64,000 nt of DNA from Acinetobacter indicus CIP 110367 (GTDB lineage Bacteria > Pseudomonadota > Gammaproteobacteria > Pseudomonadales > Moraxellaceae). The stretch's first letter is position 1; every line of letters starts with the position of its first letter. The notes under the pieces were generated by a model, which made no database searches, was not told where the DNA came from, and worked only from the letters and a program-made list of their open reading frames with translations. The stretch lies in the NCBI RefSeq assembly GCF_000488255.1, contig NZ_KI530754.1, positions 248,001 through 312,000 of the forward strand, read 5' to 3'. Positions 8,502-17,360 of the stretch are shown here, one piece after another. The translations under genes and the position numbers were made by a program.

Positions 8502-9596
8502 TTACTTCTTAAACGGAAATGCATATTTCACAATACGTTTAATCACGCTGCCATACTGTTTGACCAGACTGGCATTGTTATAGTTTAAGCCGTATTTCTC
8601 ACAAACTGCCTGAACTTTTGGTGCCATCTGGCGATAACGACGTGCAGGTACATCAGGATACAGATGATGTTCAATCTGGTGACTTAAATGACCCGTCAAG
8701 ATATGAAACGCTTCAGAACCAGTCAGGTTGGATGAACCACGGATCTGACGCATATACCAGTGACCACGACTTTCATTTTGCAGTACCGATTTCGGAAACA
8801 CCTCAACATCTTTGGTGAAGTGACCACAGAAAATAATACTGAAGGTCCAGATGTTACGAATCCCGTTGGCCACCAGGTTGCCAGTGAATACCGGTAACGC
8901 AGCAGGACCAGCAATCAGCGGGAAGAACACATAGTCTTTAAACAGCTGTTTAGAGATTTTGCTCTGTAAAGGTTTCCACTCTTCTTTCAGCTCAGCCTTG
9001 GTTTTACGGCCCATCCACACTTTACCAAGTTCCAGGTTTTGAATCGCAACACCCCACTGGAACAGTAAACAGAATGGAATACTGTAAATCGGTTGTAGCA
9101 GATGACCCGGTTTCCAGCGTTGTTCTGGAAACAGACGTACCAGACCATAGCCGATATCATCATCCATACCTTTAATATTGGTATAGGTATGATGCTTGTA
9201 GTTGTGGGTTTGACGCCAGTTTTCAGAGGTACCGACAATATCCCACTCATAGGTCTGACCGTTGAATTTTGGATCGTTCATCCAGTCATATTGACCGTGC
9301 ATGACGTTATGACCAAGTTCCATATTTTCCATGATTTTGGCAAAGCCGAGCAGACCAGTACCCAAAATCCAGGCTGGCGGGAACCAGCCAGCAAACAGGC
9401 AGGCACGACCCGCAATAGAAGCATAACGGATGGTTGAGTATACACGGCGGATGTATTTGGCATCTTTTTCGCCTAAATCATCCAGCACTTCCTGCTTGAT
9501 GGCGTCTAATTCACGCGCCAATTCATCCAGTTCTAATTGGGTTAATTCGCGGTTTTTAGGATTTTTAAAATATTCAAATTTGACTGGCATATTCAT
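8502..9596 (-). CDS. membrane fatty-acid (acyl-CoA) desaturase
   Basis: A 364-residue di-iron membrane desaturase that puts a double bond into acyl chains using electrons from the adjacent reductase. The three histidine boxes are HNVMH (residues 96-100), HNYKHH (131-136) and HQIEHH (306-311). Hydrophobic spans at about 60-90 and 220-260 fit the usual membrane topology. The gene lies 15 bases downstream of a ferredoxin-reductase gene and opposite a TetR regulator, the same arrangement as desB-desC-desT of Pseudomonas aeruginosa. This suggests an acyl-CoA delta-9 desaturase for exogenous fatty acids. Regiospecificity is inference. Confidence 0.9.
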   Translation of the reverse strand: MNMPVKFEYFKNPKNRELTQLELDELARELDAIKQEVLDDLGEKDAKYIRRVYSTIRYASIAGRACLFAGWFPPAWILGTGLLGFAKIMENMELGHNVMHGQYDWMNDPKFNGQTYEWDIVGTSENWRQTHNYKHHTYTNIKGMDDDIGYGLVRLFPEQRWKPGHLLQPIYSIPFCLLFQWGVAIQNLELGKVWMGRKTKAELKEEWKPLQSKISKQLFKDYVFFPLIAGPAALPVFTGNLVANGIRNIWTFSIIFCGHFTKDVEVFPKSVLQNESRGHWYMRQIRGSSNLTGSEAFHILTGHLSHQIEHHLYPDVPARRYRQMAPKVQAVCEKYGLNYNNASLVKQYGSVIKRIVKYAFPFKK

Positions 9597-9611
9597 AGTG
9601 AGTGTACCCGC

Positions 9612-10682
9612 TTATAAGTCAATAACTAAGTCTGTTTGTGCCGAATTCACGCAAAGCTTGAGCAAATTACCCGGTTCGGTGTTTTGCGCACCATTCACTA
9701 GATTTTTGGTCGAGCCTTCGACTTTGTTGCAGGCACATTTATTACAAATTCCCATACGGCAGCCATGCTTCGGTTGAATATTCTGCTGCTCCAGGCTGGT
9801 CAAAATAGATTGGCCTTTGGGAATGGCCACGGTTTTATTCGATTGGGTTAAGGTCACCTGCACAAAACCAGCTTCTTCATTGAGCATTGGGCTCATGCTA
9901 AAGGCTTCAGTTTTTAATTGCTGTGCATGCGCAAACAGTTCTTCTACCCGTGCAGCAAAACCCGATGGACCACAGGCATAGACTGCGCTCTGTTCAATCT
10001 GCTCAAAGGTTTGCAGATGGCTTTCATTCAGACGCTGTGCCGGTGTTTCCCCTGCCTGGGTATAAAACACGTCAAAGCTAAAGTGTGGATATTGTGTCGC
10101 CCATTGTTCAAACTGGGTTTTAAAAGCAACATCGGCAAAGGTTTTTACCCAGTACATTAGTTTAACTGGGGTCTGCTTTAATTGACCCGATTTGGCCAAA
10201 GCATCGACCAGGCTATACATTGGGGTAATACCACTACCGGCAGCCAGCAAAATGAGTGGCTGTGTCGCTTCAGGCAACAACATATCGCCATAAGGCTGGC
10301 CAAATTCCAGAATATCGCCCACATTGGCCTGATTGACCAACCAGCTGCTGACTTTACCCTGATCGACTTTTTTAACGGTTAACAGCACATGCTGAGTATC
10401 CAGTTGCGTCAGGCTGTAGGTACGCTCATAGCGAATTCCTTCAATGGTGACAAAGACCGGGTGATGTTGGCCCGCCTGTCCAAGCTGGAATTTCTGATTG
10501 AACTGCACCATCAGGCTGACCGTGTCCTGCGCGGTCTGCTGCTTTTGCACAATCTTGCCCAATGCCTGATTCACAGACCACAACGGATTGATTTTTTGTA
10601 ACCAGAAGTTTGCCGAGTACGGATCAACAATCGCACTCGCAAGAGATTTGAGGGGAGATTTGGACTTTTTGATAACGTGCAT
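9612..10682 (-). CDS. ferredoxin reductase partner of the desaturase
   Basis: A 356-residue flavo-iron-sulfur electron-transfer protein. Domains in order: a short N-terminal region, an FAD-binding barrel with RTYSLTQ (about residue 112), an NAD(P)-binding domain with LLAAGSGITPMYSL (about 184), and a C-terminal plant-type [2Fe-2S] ferredoxin. The cluster ligands are in GCRMGICNKCACN plus a final Cys in KLCVNS. It should pass electrons from NAD(P)H to the desaturase encoded 15 bases downstream, and is DesC-like in position. The ATG at 10680-10682 lies next to the divergent regulator, and the control region is shared. Confidence 0.9.
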   Translation of the reverse strand: MHVIKKSKSPLKSLASAIVDPYSANFWLQKINPLWSVNQALGKIVQKQQTAQDTVSLMVQFNQKFQLGQAGQHHPVFVTIEGIRYERTYSLTQLDTQHVLLTVKKVDQGKVSSWLVNQANVGDILEFGQPYGDMLLPEATQPLILLAAGSGITPMYSLVDALAKSGQLKQTPVKLMYWVKTFADVAFKTQFEQWATQYPHFSFDVFYTQAGETPAQRLNESHLQTFEQIEQSAVYACGPSGFAARVEELFAHAQQLKTEAFSMSPMLNEEAGFVQVTLTQSNKTVAIPKGQSILTSLEQQNIQPKHGCRMGICNKCACNKVEGSTKNLVNGAQNTEPGNLLKLCVNSAQTDLVIDL

Positions 10683-10713
10683 AGCCTACACCACGCGATG
10701 AATTCTCAATTAT

Positions 10714-10742
10714 TATACATATGTATATATATTTGTATATAC
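10714..10742. promoter_or_regulatory. candidate operators between the desaturase operon and its TetR regulator
   Basis: A perfect 14-bp palindrome, TATACATATGTATA (10714-10727), overlaps an inverted repeat GTATATA-N6-TATATAC (10723-10742). Both lie between the divergent genes, where a TetR dimer would be expected to bind. AT-rich palindromes can arise by chance, so this is a candidate only. Confidence 0.45.
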
Positions 10743-10820
10743 GCTTGTATTGTTTCTATTCATTTCACAAGTTCACACACAACGGCTATACTACTGAAAA
10801 GCCTTTCAGCTCTGGACCCT

Positions 10821-11516
10821 ATGACTCAGCCTGCCATGAAAATAAGTAATGATGTTCTTGCCCAAGATGTTCCCAACATCCGTGAACCCATGACGGTGCG
10901 TACGGTCGGCAGGAAAGCGACCATTACCAAGGAAGAGCTGTTTCAGGCTGCACTGAATCTGATCGGACCCCAAAAAAGTATTGCCTCTTTAAGCCTGCGT
11001 GAAGTCGCGCGCGAAGCCGGTATTGCACCGAATAGTTTTTATCGTCACTTTAAAGATATTGATGAGCTGGCCATTGCCCTGATTGACCGGGCCGGCCATG
11101 TGCTGCGTCAGATTCTGAATCAGGCACGTTTAAAAGCATCCAAACAGAACAGCATTATCCGCACCTCGGTTGAAGTCTTTATTGAACAGCTAGATGCTGA
11201 TGAAGGTAATTTAAGTCTGCTGTTGCGTGAAGGCTATACCGGATCGACGTCTTATAAGCAGGCAGTGGAACGTCAGCTGAACTATTTCCAGCAGGAACTA
11301 AAAGATGACCTGATTCGTCTGGAGCGTTTGAATAACAGCAAACTGTCCCATCCGGAGATTGTTTCTTCAGCCATTACCCAGCTGGTGTTTAATATGGGTG
11401 CCAAAGTGATTGATATGCCCGCCAATGAACGTAAAATCATTGCCGAGCAAACCATGATCATGATCCGGATGCTGCTCGAAGGCGCACGCCATTTAGATGA
11501 AGCACAAATCCGTTAA
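10821..11516 (+). CDS. TetR-family regulator, DesT/FabR-like
   Basis: A TetR transcription factor of about 231 residues. The helix-turn-helix is SLREVAREAGIAPNSFYRHFKDIDELAIALI, and FYRHF is the usual recognition-helix end. The sequence GRKATITKEELFQAALNLIG before it and the long C-terminal ligand domain resemble FabR/DesT, which sense the ratio of unsaturated to saturated acyl-CoA. An open frame extends upstream to a GTG at 10677, but those residues (Tyr/Ile/Cys-rich) look non-coding and would overlap the operator region. ATG codons at 10821, 10836 and 10890 are all possible; 10821 is chosen by length. It is divergent from the desaturase operon, which it probably represses. Confidence 0.85.
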   Translation: MTQPAMKISNDVLAQDVPNIREPMTVRTVGRKATITKEELFQAALNLIGPQKSIASLSLREVAREAGIAPNSFYRHFKDIDELAIALIDRAGHVLRQILNQARLKASKQNSIIRTSVEVFIEQLDADEGNLSLLLREGYTGSTSYKQAVERQLNYFQQELKDDLIRLERLNNSKLSHPEIVSSAITQLVFNMGAKVIDMPANERKIIAEQTMIMIRMLLEGARHLDEAQIR

Positions 11517-11536
11517 CTGGATTTTAAACTGCTTAT

Positions 11537-12337
11537 TTAAAGTGTTGATCGAATCCGCTGCTGCACATCGCGTGCGCTCTGCTCAGGAGATTCCAGCGGG
11601 AACATATGCCCACCCGCTACAACACTAAACTCAATGCCATATATCTTTTTTAGTCCCTGCGGGAAACCTTGCTTATAAAAAGCACTCTGCTCTGCCGTGA
11701 TTAAATGCACCGGTAAATTTGGGGCTTTACGCGGCCAACGCCACCACCAGCTTGGTACAGTTCTAAAAATATCTGCCTCGACCTGTTTTGGAATCTGTAA
11801 GCTGATGCCGGCCTCATCTTCTCTAAGACCATGCCGGATAAAATCCTGAAAACAGCGCTCATCAAACTGTTTAAACAAGGCATTGCCACGTAACTGCTGA
11901 TAAGCCTGCTCACGGCTAGACCAGGCGTCTTTACGTTTCAGACTCAGCCCGGCCGGGGTTAAACGGTCAATCTGTTTTGAACCCAGCTTTTGCAATAACT
12001 CGAATATCGGCGCTGTTTTACCAATCACAAAAGGCGGGTCCATTAAAATCAGCTGGCTAAATAAATCTGGCCGTTGATAAGATGCCATCAGCAACACCAG
12101 CGCGCCAAAAGAATGCCCCAAACCGACCACCGCCTGTTTTGGTGTTTGTAACTCGATATCGGCAATGACCTGCGCCACCAGTTTTTCCCATTTTGGCTCA
12201 ACCGGATAGTCCGGATTCAGGCCAATGACCGGAATATATTTCAGCTCAATATCGGCATCAAAATAATCAAAAAAGGTCTGATAGCAAGGACTGGCGATGC
12301 CATTGGCATGGGCAAAATAAACAACAGTTTTGGTCAT
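11537..12337 (-). CDS. alpha/beta-hydrolase
   Basis: A 266-residue alpha/beta-hydrolase fold protein without a signal peptide. The nucleophile elbow is GLGHSFGAL (Ser at about residue 76), HANG near residue 10 is the oxyanion loop, and the final catalytic His is in VAGGHMFPLE. A likely acid lies between them. The substrate is unknown; esterase, thioesterase or C-C hydrolase activity would all fit. The gene converges on the TetR gene across about 20 bases. A PAAR gene lies upstream on the same strand, about 110 bases away. Confidence 0.85.
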   Translation of the reverse strand: MTKTVVYFAHANGIASPCYQTFFDYFDADIELKYIPVIGLNPDYPVEPKWEKLVAQVIADIELQTPKQAVVGLGHSFGALVLLMASYQRPDLFSQLILMDPPFVIGKTAPIFELLQKLGSKQIDRLTPAGLSLKRKDAWSSREQAYQQLRGNALFKQFDERCFQDFIRHGLREDEAGISLQIPKQVEADIFRTVPSWWWRWPRKAPNLPVHLITAEQSAFYKQGFPQGLKKIYGIEFSVVAGGHMFPLESPEQSARDVQQRIRSTL

Positions 12338-12446
12338 AAAGGTATTTGAAGCAGATAATCCATTTTGCAGGAGGTAATTTTAATTTTTTGCTGCGATTCT
12401 CAAGATCAGCCAGGCTGGTTCAACACTCTACGCCTGACCAATATAT

Positions 12447-12713
12447 TTATTTGGCCGACACCACCAGATTCTGGCTAGGCAAGAAAGTTGCACCGCAGGT
12501 GGTTTTATCACCAACTATCACCACGCCACGCCCTTTGACCTGGGTGGTTGGATCAGCCGCAATGGCAGCTACAGTGGTTTTACATTTTGGACAATAATGC
12601 TTCATGCCATTTAAATGCACGGCAATGCCATTAATAACAAATGAACTTTCACATTCAGCAACCACACCGCCATGTGAAGTTTTAGAGCCTAAAGTGACTA
12701 ATGCTTTACCCAT
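12447..12713 (-). CDS. PAAR-domain protein (type VI secretion tip)
   Basis: An 88-residue stand-alone PAAR protein. These cone-shaped beta proteins cap the VgrG spike of type VI secretion systems and carry effectors. Visible features are a PAAR-like start (LGSKTSHGGVV), the zinc-site residues in HLNGMKHYCPKCKTT and CGATF, and the repeated hydrophobic turns V-GRGVVIVGD. It has no toxin extension, and no vgrG, hcp or immunity gene is next to it. It is therefore either an orphan tip protein used by a distant secretion locus or a loader for a neighbouring effector. The flanking alpha/beta-hydrolase is on the same strand, but the 109-base gap gives little support for a pair. Confidence 0.85.
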   Translation of the reverse strand: MGKALVTLGSKTSHGGVVAECESSFVINGIAVHLNGMKHYCPKCKTTVAAIAADPTTQVKGRGVVIVGDKTTCGATFLPSQNLVVSAK

Positions 12714-12815
12714 CGTTGTTATATCTTTTAAAAATTTGGCTCATCTTAGCATGAACATTTTACCGGACTCTAGTGCACTGATCGCCGGGCTGTTCATGTC
12801 CGGCAAATCAGTATT

Positions 12816-12884
12816 AAAAAAGCACCCTTCAAATTAGACTAAAAGTGTCCAACTTTCGGGGTGCAGTTCAGAAGGTGCTTTTCT
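12816..12884. terminator. long hairpin terminator after rapA, containing an IS-end-like sequence
   Basis: On the minus strand AGAAAAGCACCTTC pairs with GAAGGGTGCTTTTTT (one bulged base), ending in a T run just past rapA. The 40-base loop contains a 27-base segment (12844-12870) that resembles the terminal inverted repeat of IS3/IS150-type elements. GGGGTGC (12858-12864) could alternatively pair with GCACCC (12822-12827). Confidence 0.6.
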
Positions 12885-12898
12885 AAAAATTACGACTG

Positions 12899-15727
12899 TT
12901 ATGGTTTAACCACCACCATCACCTGAATTGCTTCCGGGGTAACCGCAATACCGTCAAGCAGGCTTAAACCTTCTTTTTGCAATTTCTGCAAACGGCTGAT
13001 TTCATCTTCACGGATGCTTGGGTTAAATTGCTTCAGATACGTTAGACGGTCAATTTCATATTGCCATTTCGCGCCATACATCTCTTTGGCCTGCTCTTTT
13101 AAGCCCCGCAAGGCAGTTTTGGCAATGTCCAGCGCCTGTGCATAACGCTGCTCAATCACTTCACGGCGTGCTTTTACCACCTGACGGCAGCTATTGCCAT
13201 CTAAATGATGTAAATACGGTTTTAAGATTTCAGGGGCAATTTTTTGCGACAGATCCTGACCTTTTTCACTCAGCAATACACGAATCAATTGCTGCGGCAA
13301 GCTTGATGGCAGGTTCAATGCTTTTGGTGCAATCACATCAACCTTGAACCACACTTCCAGCAGCACCGAACCTTGCGGTAATGCAGCTGACTTTAACACC
13401 GCCACATTGGTACTACCAAAGCTTTGGGTATTGATCATTTCCATCACGCTTTCGGTAAATGGATGTTCCAAAGTCAGATATTGTGCATCTTCGCGGATTT
13501 GAGCCTGATCACGATAGAAAGTCGCAGTCATGCCCTCTTCATCTAAAGTCAGACCTTGCACCTGCATCTGGTCTGTTGGCTTGATGATGACTGTGCCATT
13601 GCTTTGTTCATCAAAGTCGATGTTGGTTGAAGCCATAAAGCGCTTCATGAACATTGGCAAGGTAGTGTTGTCATCATAATCTTCCAGCGCCTGGACAATT
13701 TCCTGTGCCACCACCGGACGGCAAGAGTTGTATTCCAGCAGGCGGTCACGGCCTTCCTGCAATTCAGCTTCCAAAGCTTCGCGCTGTACGCTAACCGCTT
13801 CCAGCAATTCTTCAAACTGCTGGCCTTGATCTGCCAGTAAGCAGTCTTTTAATTCAACAATGAAGTTTTCCTGCAAAGTCTGCGCCGTTGGGGAAATATT
13901 GCTGAAAATATTCAACGCTTCGTTATACCAGCGGAACATGCGTTCTTGCGCCGTACCGAGTAAATACGGCACATGAATTTGAATCCGATTTTCCTGACCA
14001 ATCCGGTCTAGACGGCCAATTCGCTGTTCCAGTACGTCCGGGTTCGCCGGTAAATCAAATAAAATTAAATCCGATGCAAACTGGAAGTTACGCCCTTCTG
14101 AACCAATTTCCGAACAGAGCAGGATTTGCGCACCATAGGAATCTTCTGCGAAATACGCCGCTGCCTGGTCACGTTCCAGCAGGCTCATGCCTTCATGGAA
14201 CATCGCGGTACGGATACCGGCATGTAAACGCAGTGCATTTTCCAGCGCTTCCACCACCGGCCCACTACGTGCAATCAGTAGCACTTTTTTGTGTTTTAAA
14301 TCGCTGCGCAGTTTTTCCATTAGCCACATTACACGCGGATCGGTTTCCATCCACGCACCATCAAGCTGGCCTTCTTCTGGCCACATCTGTTCACGTAGCT
14401 TGCCCTCTTTGGCCCAGTGGTCTGGGGCTGGCAGTGGTGCTGGCTGACAGTCACGTCCCGGGAAACCCTGAATCGCTTCACGGGTGTTACGGAATAAAAT
14501 ACGGCCGGTACCATGACGGTCTAACAGTTCATGAATGGCGCGAAAACGCTGTTCCGGATGGTCTTCAATACGATGACCGAGCAAGCCTTCCAAAGCAGCC
14601 AGATGACCTTCTTCCAGTGGCATGTCGGACATCAGCACTTCGGCAATTTTGGCCGTTTGCTGATATTGCGCTTCTTCAGCCAGGAAACGGTCCAACGAGC
14701 TGAAACGCTGCGGATCGAGCAGGCGTAAACGGGCAAAGTGACTTTCAACACCCAACTGTTCTGGGGTTGCAGTTAAGAGCAACACACCGGCCGTTTGTTC
14801 AGCAAATTCTTCGACCAGATCATAACGGTCATTGCCGCCTTCTTCTTCTGACCACATCAGGTGATGCGCTTCATCGACCACGAGTAAATCAAAACCTGCT
14901 TCAAGTGCCTGCTTACGCAGATCTTCATGGTCAATCATCAGGTCAATGGAGGCAATAATGCATTGCTCGGTCAGAAACGGGTTTAAATCCGGGTCGTGTT
15001 CTTTAATTGACGCTGTACGGGTCAGATCAAATAAAGAGAACTGCAGGTTGAAACGGCGGCGCATTTCAATCATCCACTGATATTGCAGTGAATCTGGCAC
15101 CAAAATTAAAATACGTTCAGAACGGCCGGTTTTGAGCTGCTGATGGATAATCAGACCGGCTTCAATGGTTTTACCCAAACCCACTTCATCGGCCAGTAAT
15201 ACACGCGGTGCAAAACGCTTACCGACTTCGTGGGCAATATACAGCTGATGCGGAATCAGGCCAACGCGTGAACCAATCAGGCCACGCAGCGGACTGCTGT
15301 GCATATTGGCCTGCATCAACAGCGCTTCAATACGCAGGTCGTACCATTCTTTATAGTCAATCTGGCTGGCCAGTAAACGGTCTAAGGGTTTAGACAGCTG
15401 GATTTGCGCGCCAATTCGGGTTTCATTCAGCGATTTCTGTTCTTCTGAACCATCTTCCAGCTGACGTACCACGTTATAACGCACCACGCCACCGCGATCT
15501 TCCAGACTCTGAACCGTCCATTTCAGGCCTTCCTGGTCCTGTACTTCATCGCCCGCATTAAACACGATACGGGACAAAGGTGCATTGTTACGTGCATAGA
15601 CACGGGTTTCGTCACTCTTGGGGAATAAAATGCTGATTGAACGTTCATCTACATCAATAAGAACGCCTAAGCCCAGTTCTGTTTCTGTATCTGACAACCA
15701 ACGTTGACCAATAGCAAACTGCTGCAA
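12899..15727 (-). CDS. rapA: RNA polymerase-associated ATPase RapA
   Basis: A Swi2/Snf2 helicase-like protein of about 942 residues that recycles RNA polymerase. The N-terminal Tudor-like part starts QQFAIGQRWLSDTETELGLG, matching RapA. The ATPase has Walker A in ADEVGLGKT, DEAHH in the second motif, LLLTATPEQLG, and lobe-2 motifs CSEIGSEGRNFQFAS and RIGRLDRIGQ. Length fits the family (968 in E. coli). I prefer the TTG at 15725-15727, which has AGGTGG five bases upstream. A GTG at 15734-15736 sits directly on the Shine-Dalgarno sequence and is less likely. rluA lies just upstream, as in E. coli. Confidence 0.96.
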   Translation of the reverse strand: MQQFAIGQRWLSDTETELGLGVLIDVDERSISILFPKSDETRVYARNNAPLSRIVFNAGDEVQDQEGLKWTVQSLEDRGGVVRYNVVRQLEDGSEEQKSLNETRIGAQIQLSKPLDRLLASQIDYKEWYDLRIEALLMQANMHSSPLRGLIGSRVGLIPHQLYIAHEVGKRFAPRVLLADEVGLGKTIEAGLIIHQQLKTGRSERILILVPDSLQYQWMIEMRRRFNLQFSLFDLTRTASIKEHDPDLNPFLTEQCIIASIDLMIDHEDLRKQALEAGFDLLVVDEAHHLMWSEEEGGNDRYDLVEEFAEQTAGVLLLTATPEQLGVESHFARLRLLDPQRFSSLDRFLAEEAQYQQTAKIAEVLMSDMPLEEGHLAALEGLLGHRIEDHPEQRFRAIHELLDRHGTGRILFRNTREAIQGFPGRDCQPAPLPAPDHWAKEGKLREQMWPEEGQLDGAWMETDPRVMWLMEKLRSDLKHKKVLLIARSGPVVEALENALRLHAGIRTAMFHEGMSLLERDQAAAYFAEDSYGAQILLCSEIGSEGRNFQFASDLILFDLPANPDVLEQRIGRLDRIGQENRIQIHVPYLLGTAQERMFRWYNEALNIFSNISPTAQTLQENFIVELKDCLLADQGQQFEELLEAVSVQREALEAELQEGRDRLLEYNSCRPVVAQEIVQALEDYDDNTTLPMFMKRFMASTNIDFDEQSNGTVIIKPTDQMQVQGLTLDEEGMTATFYRDQAQIREDAQYLTLEHPFTESVMEMINTQSFGSTNVAVLKSAALPQGSVLLEVWFKVDVIAPKALNLPSSLPQQLIRVLLSEKGQDLSQKIAPEILKPYLHHLDGNSCRQVVKARREVIEQRYAQALDIAKTALRGLKEQAKEMYGAKWQYEIDRLTYLKQFNPSIREDEISRLQKLQKEGLSLLDGIAVTPEAIQVMVVVKP

Positions 15728-15875
15728 TTTTTCCACCTTTTTCTAGAAGTTAGGACTGTCGCGTTATCACTCAAGGACTGCTTGCCATTTGAGCAAAATT
15801 TGACATCGTAAAGCAATATATTTTGACATAAAGCCCACCAAAAAGTGAGCTTAAATTCATGAGGATATGTTTCCC

Positions 15876-16520
15876 TTAAAACGGCACCGGGCAATTAAAC
15901 TCCAGTGTTTCTCCCGTTTGAGGATGTTGAAAACTTAAATACGCCGCATGCAAACACAGGCGTGGAGACAGCTGTTGCTGCTCTGGCGTGGCATATAGGG
16001 TATCGCCAATAATTGGATGACCCAGATATTGCATATGCACCCGCAGCTGATGCGAACGGCCGGTAATGGGAACGAGTTTGACCCGCGTAACCGCCTGTCC
16101 ATTTATTTCAAACTGTTCCAGCGCCTGCCAGTGGGTAAGCGCCGGTTTCGAATGAGAAGGATCGGCCATATGCAACGGCGGACGGGTTGGATCATAGACC
16201 ACCGGCACATCAATGGTGCCTTCGCCGTATAGATGCCCGGCCACCACTGCCTGATAATGCTTATCGGTCTGGCGTTCCTGAAACTGGCGTGAAATCTTGT
16301 TTTGCCCCAAGCGGCTAAGACCAAACACCAAAATACCTGAGGTGTCACGATCCAGACGATGAATTAACAGGGTTTTAGGCTCAATGGCGACCAAACGGCT
16401 GATCAGGCAGTCTTGTAAATCTGCTGTTTTTCCTGGCACTGTGAGTAAGCCGGCCGGTTTATGGATGAGCATAAAATCTTCATCTCGATAAATCAGGTGT
16501 TCGGTTAGAAAATTACTCAA
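15876..16520 (-). CDS. rluA: pseudouridine synthase RluA
   Basis: An RNA pseudouridine synthase of about 214 residues. The catalytic motif is HRLDRDTSG, with the Asp that attacks the uracil ring; the KPAG motif before it and GRSHQLRVHM after it are family-wide. There is no S4 domain and the length equals E. coli RluA (219), which modifies U746 in 23S rRNA and U32 in some tRNAs. Adjacency to rapA, as in E. coli, supports RluA over RluC/RluD. The open frame extends to 16580, but the added 20 residues (MWCKVFIIAAL...) are not family-like. The TTG at 16518-16520 has GGAAG eight bases upstream and is preferred. Confidence 0.9.
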   Translation of the reverse strand: MSNFLTEHLIYRDEDFMLIHKPAGLLTVPGKTADLQDCLISRLVAIEPKTLLIHRLDRDTSGILVFGLSRLGQNKISRQFQERQTDKHYQAVVAGHLYGEGTIDVPVVYDPTRPPLHMADPSHSKPALTHWQALEQFEINGQAVTRVKLVPITGRSHQLRVHMQYLGHPIIGDTLYATPEQQQLSPRLCLHAAYLSFQHPQTGETLEFNCPVPF

Positions 16521-16661
16521 AGTACACTTCCAGGCTGATCGCGAAAATAAGGCGGCAATGATAAAAACCTTGCACCACAATTACAATGCAATTTGCGCAA
16601 ATTGCAGACGTTTTTTCCGATTTTGCTGAATAAAAATGTCAATTTTCTGAAAATGGCAAAT

Positions 16662-17360
16662 TTAGTCCGTTAAAATCTGCAGCAATCCGTGAAGTGTGGG
16701 TTTGGACTGCAGATCTTCATAGCGAATATTGGCACCATTGGCACGCCATAAACCGACCAGACTGACCATACTCACCGAATCCAGACCATAGTGACGCAGA
16801 TCTTCATGCGGGTCGATATCCAGCGCATCCATATCCAGCTGTTCGGCTATGGTCAGTAAAATGCCTTTGTGGGACAGGATATATGTCAAGGGCGCACTGA
16901 GACTCCAAAGCCGGTTCAGGCTATAGCTAGTCAGATGATGCAGCCCCTGCTGGGAGATATTTTCAATCCACTGGATATGCTGTTCCTGATTGGCCAGTAG
17001 AATCGCATCATCCACCACACAGAGCTGTTCGGTCACGCTATACAGATGCGGTAAAATCTGTTTTAGCATCGGAGTGATCTGTCCAGCAAAAATCAGTTGG
17101 GGATGGGTTGAAGCGTATTCACCCAGCTGCTGCATGCCTTGCAGGACATCATCGCCGTATAGATCGACAATAGGAATGTCCAGTGCTTTGGCTTTATTGC
17201 TGATCTGGATCAGATGAGTCATCAGGTCGCTGTCCTGTATACCTACCATCATCCTTAGGTTTTGCAGTCCTACCAGTACCAAAACAGATTCATTTGATGC
17301 AAGCTGCCATTTGGCTTGAGATGGTACGAGTTGGATTTTTTTGGGCATGAGGTACAGCAT
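16662..17360 (-). CDS. EntB-like protein: decayed isochorismatase-like domain plus carrier domain
   Basis: A 232-residue two-part protein. Residues about 160-232 are an aryl/acyl carrier domain. DLRHYGLDSVSMVSL holds the phosphopantetheine-attachment Ser195, and the end (GANIRYEDLQSKPTLHGLLQIL) aligns well with the EntB carrier domain. Residues about 20-150 look like an isochorismatase-type Rossmann domain (SVLVLVGLQNL, ALDIPIVDLYG, QLCVVDDAILLA) but are shorter. The usual catalytic Asp of the first strand is replaced by Gly31, and the EntB lysine motif is not visible. It is probably a carrier protein with a non-catalytic scaffold. No siderophore or peptide-synthetase gene is nearby. A second ATG (17348) is a possible start. 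Confidence 0.75.
   Translation of the reverse strand: MLYLMPKKIQLVPSQAKWQLASNESVLVLVGLQNLRMMVGIQDSDLMTHLIQISNKAKALDIPIVDLYGDDVLQGMQQLGEYASTHPQLIFAGQITPMLKQILPHLYSVTEQLCVVDDAILLANQEQHIQWIENISQQGLHHLTSYSLNRLWSLSAPLTYILSHKGILLTIAEQLDMDALDIDPHEDLRHYGLDSVSMVSLVGLWRANGANIRYEDLQSKPTLHGLLQILTD

Noticed and set aside
10677..10820. An N-terminal extension of the TetR regulator starting at a GTG
   Set aside because: Rich in Tyr, Ile and Cys from AT-rich promoter DNA. It would overlap the reductase start and the candidate operators.
14074..14703. A 209-residue open frame on the plus strand inside rapA
   Set aside because: It is entirely antisense to the conserved ATPase region of rapA and shows no family-like sequence.
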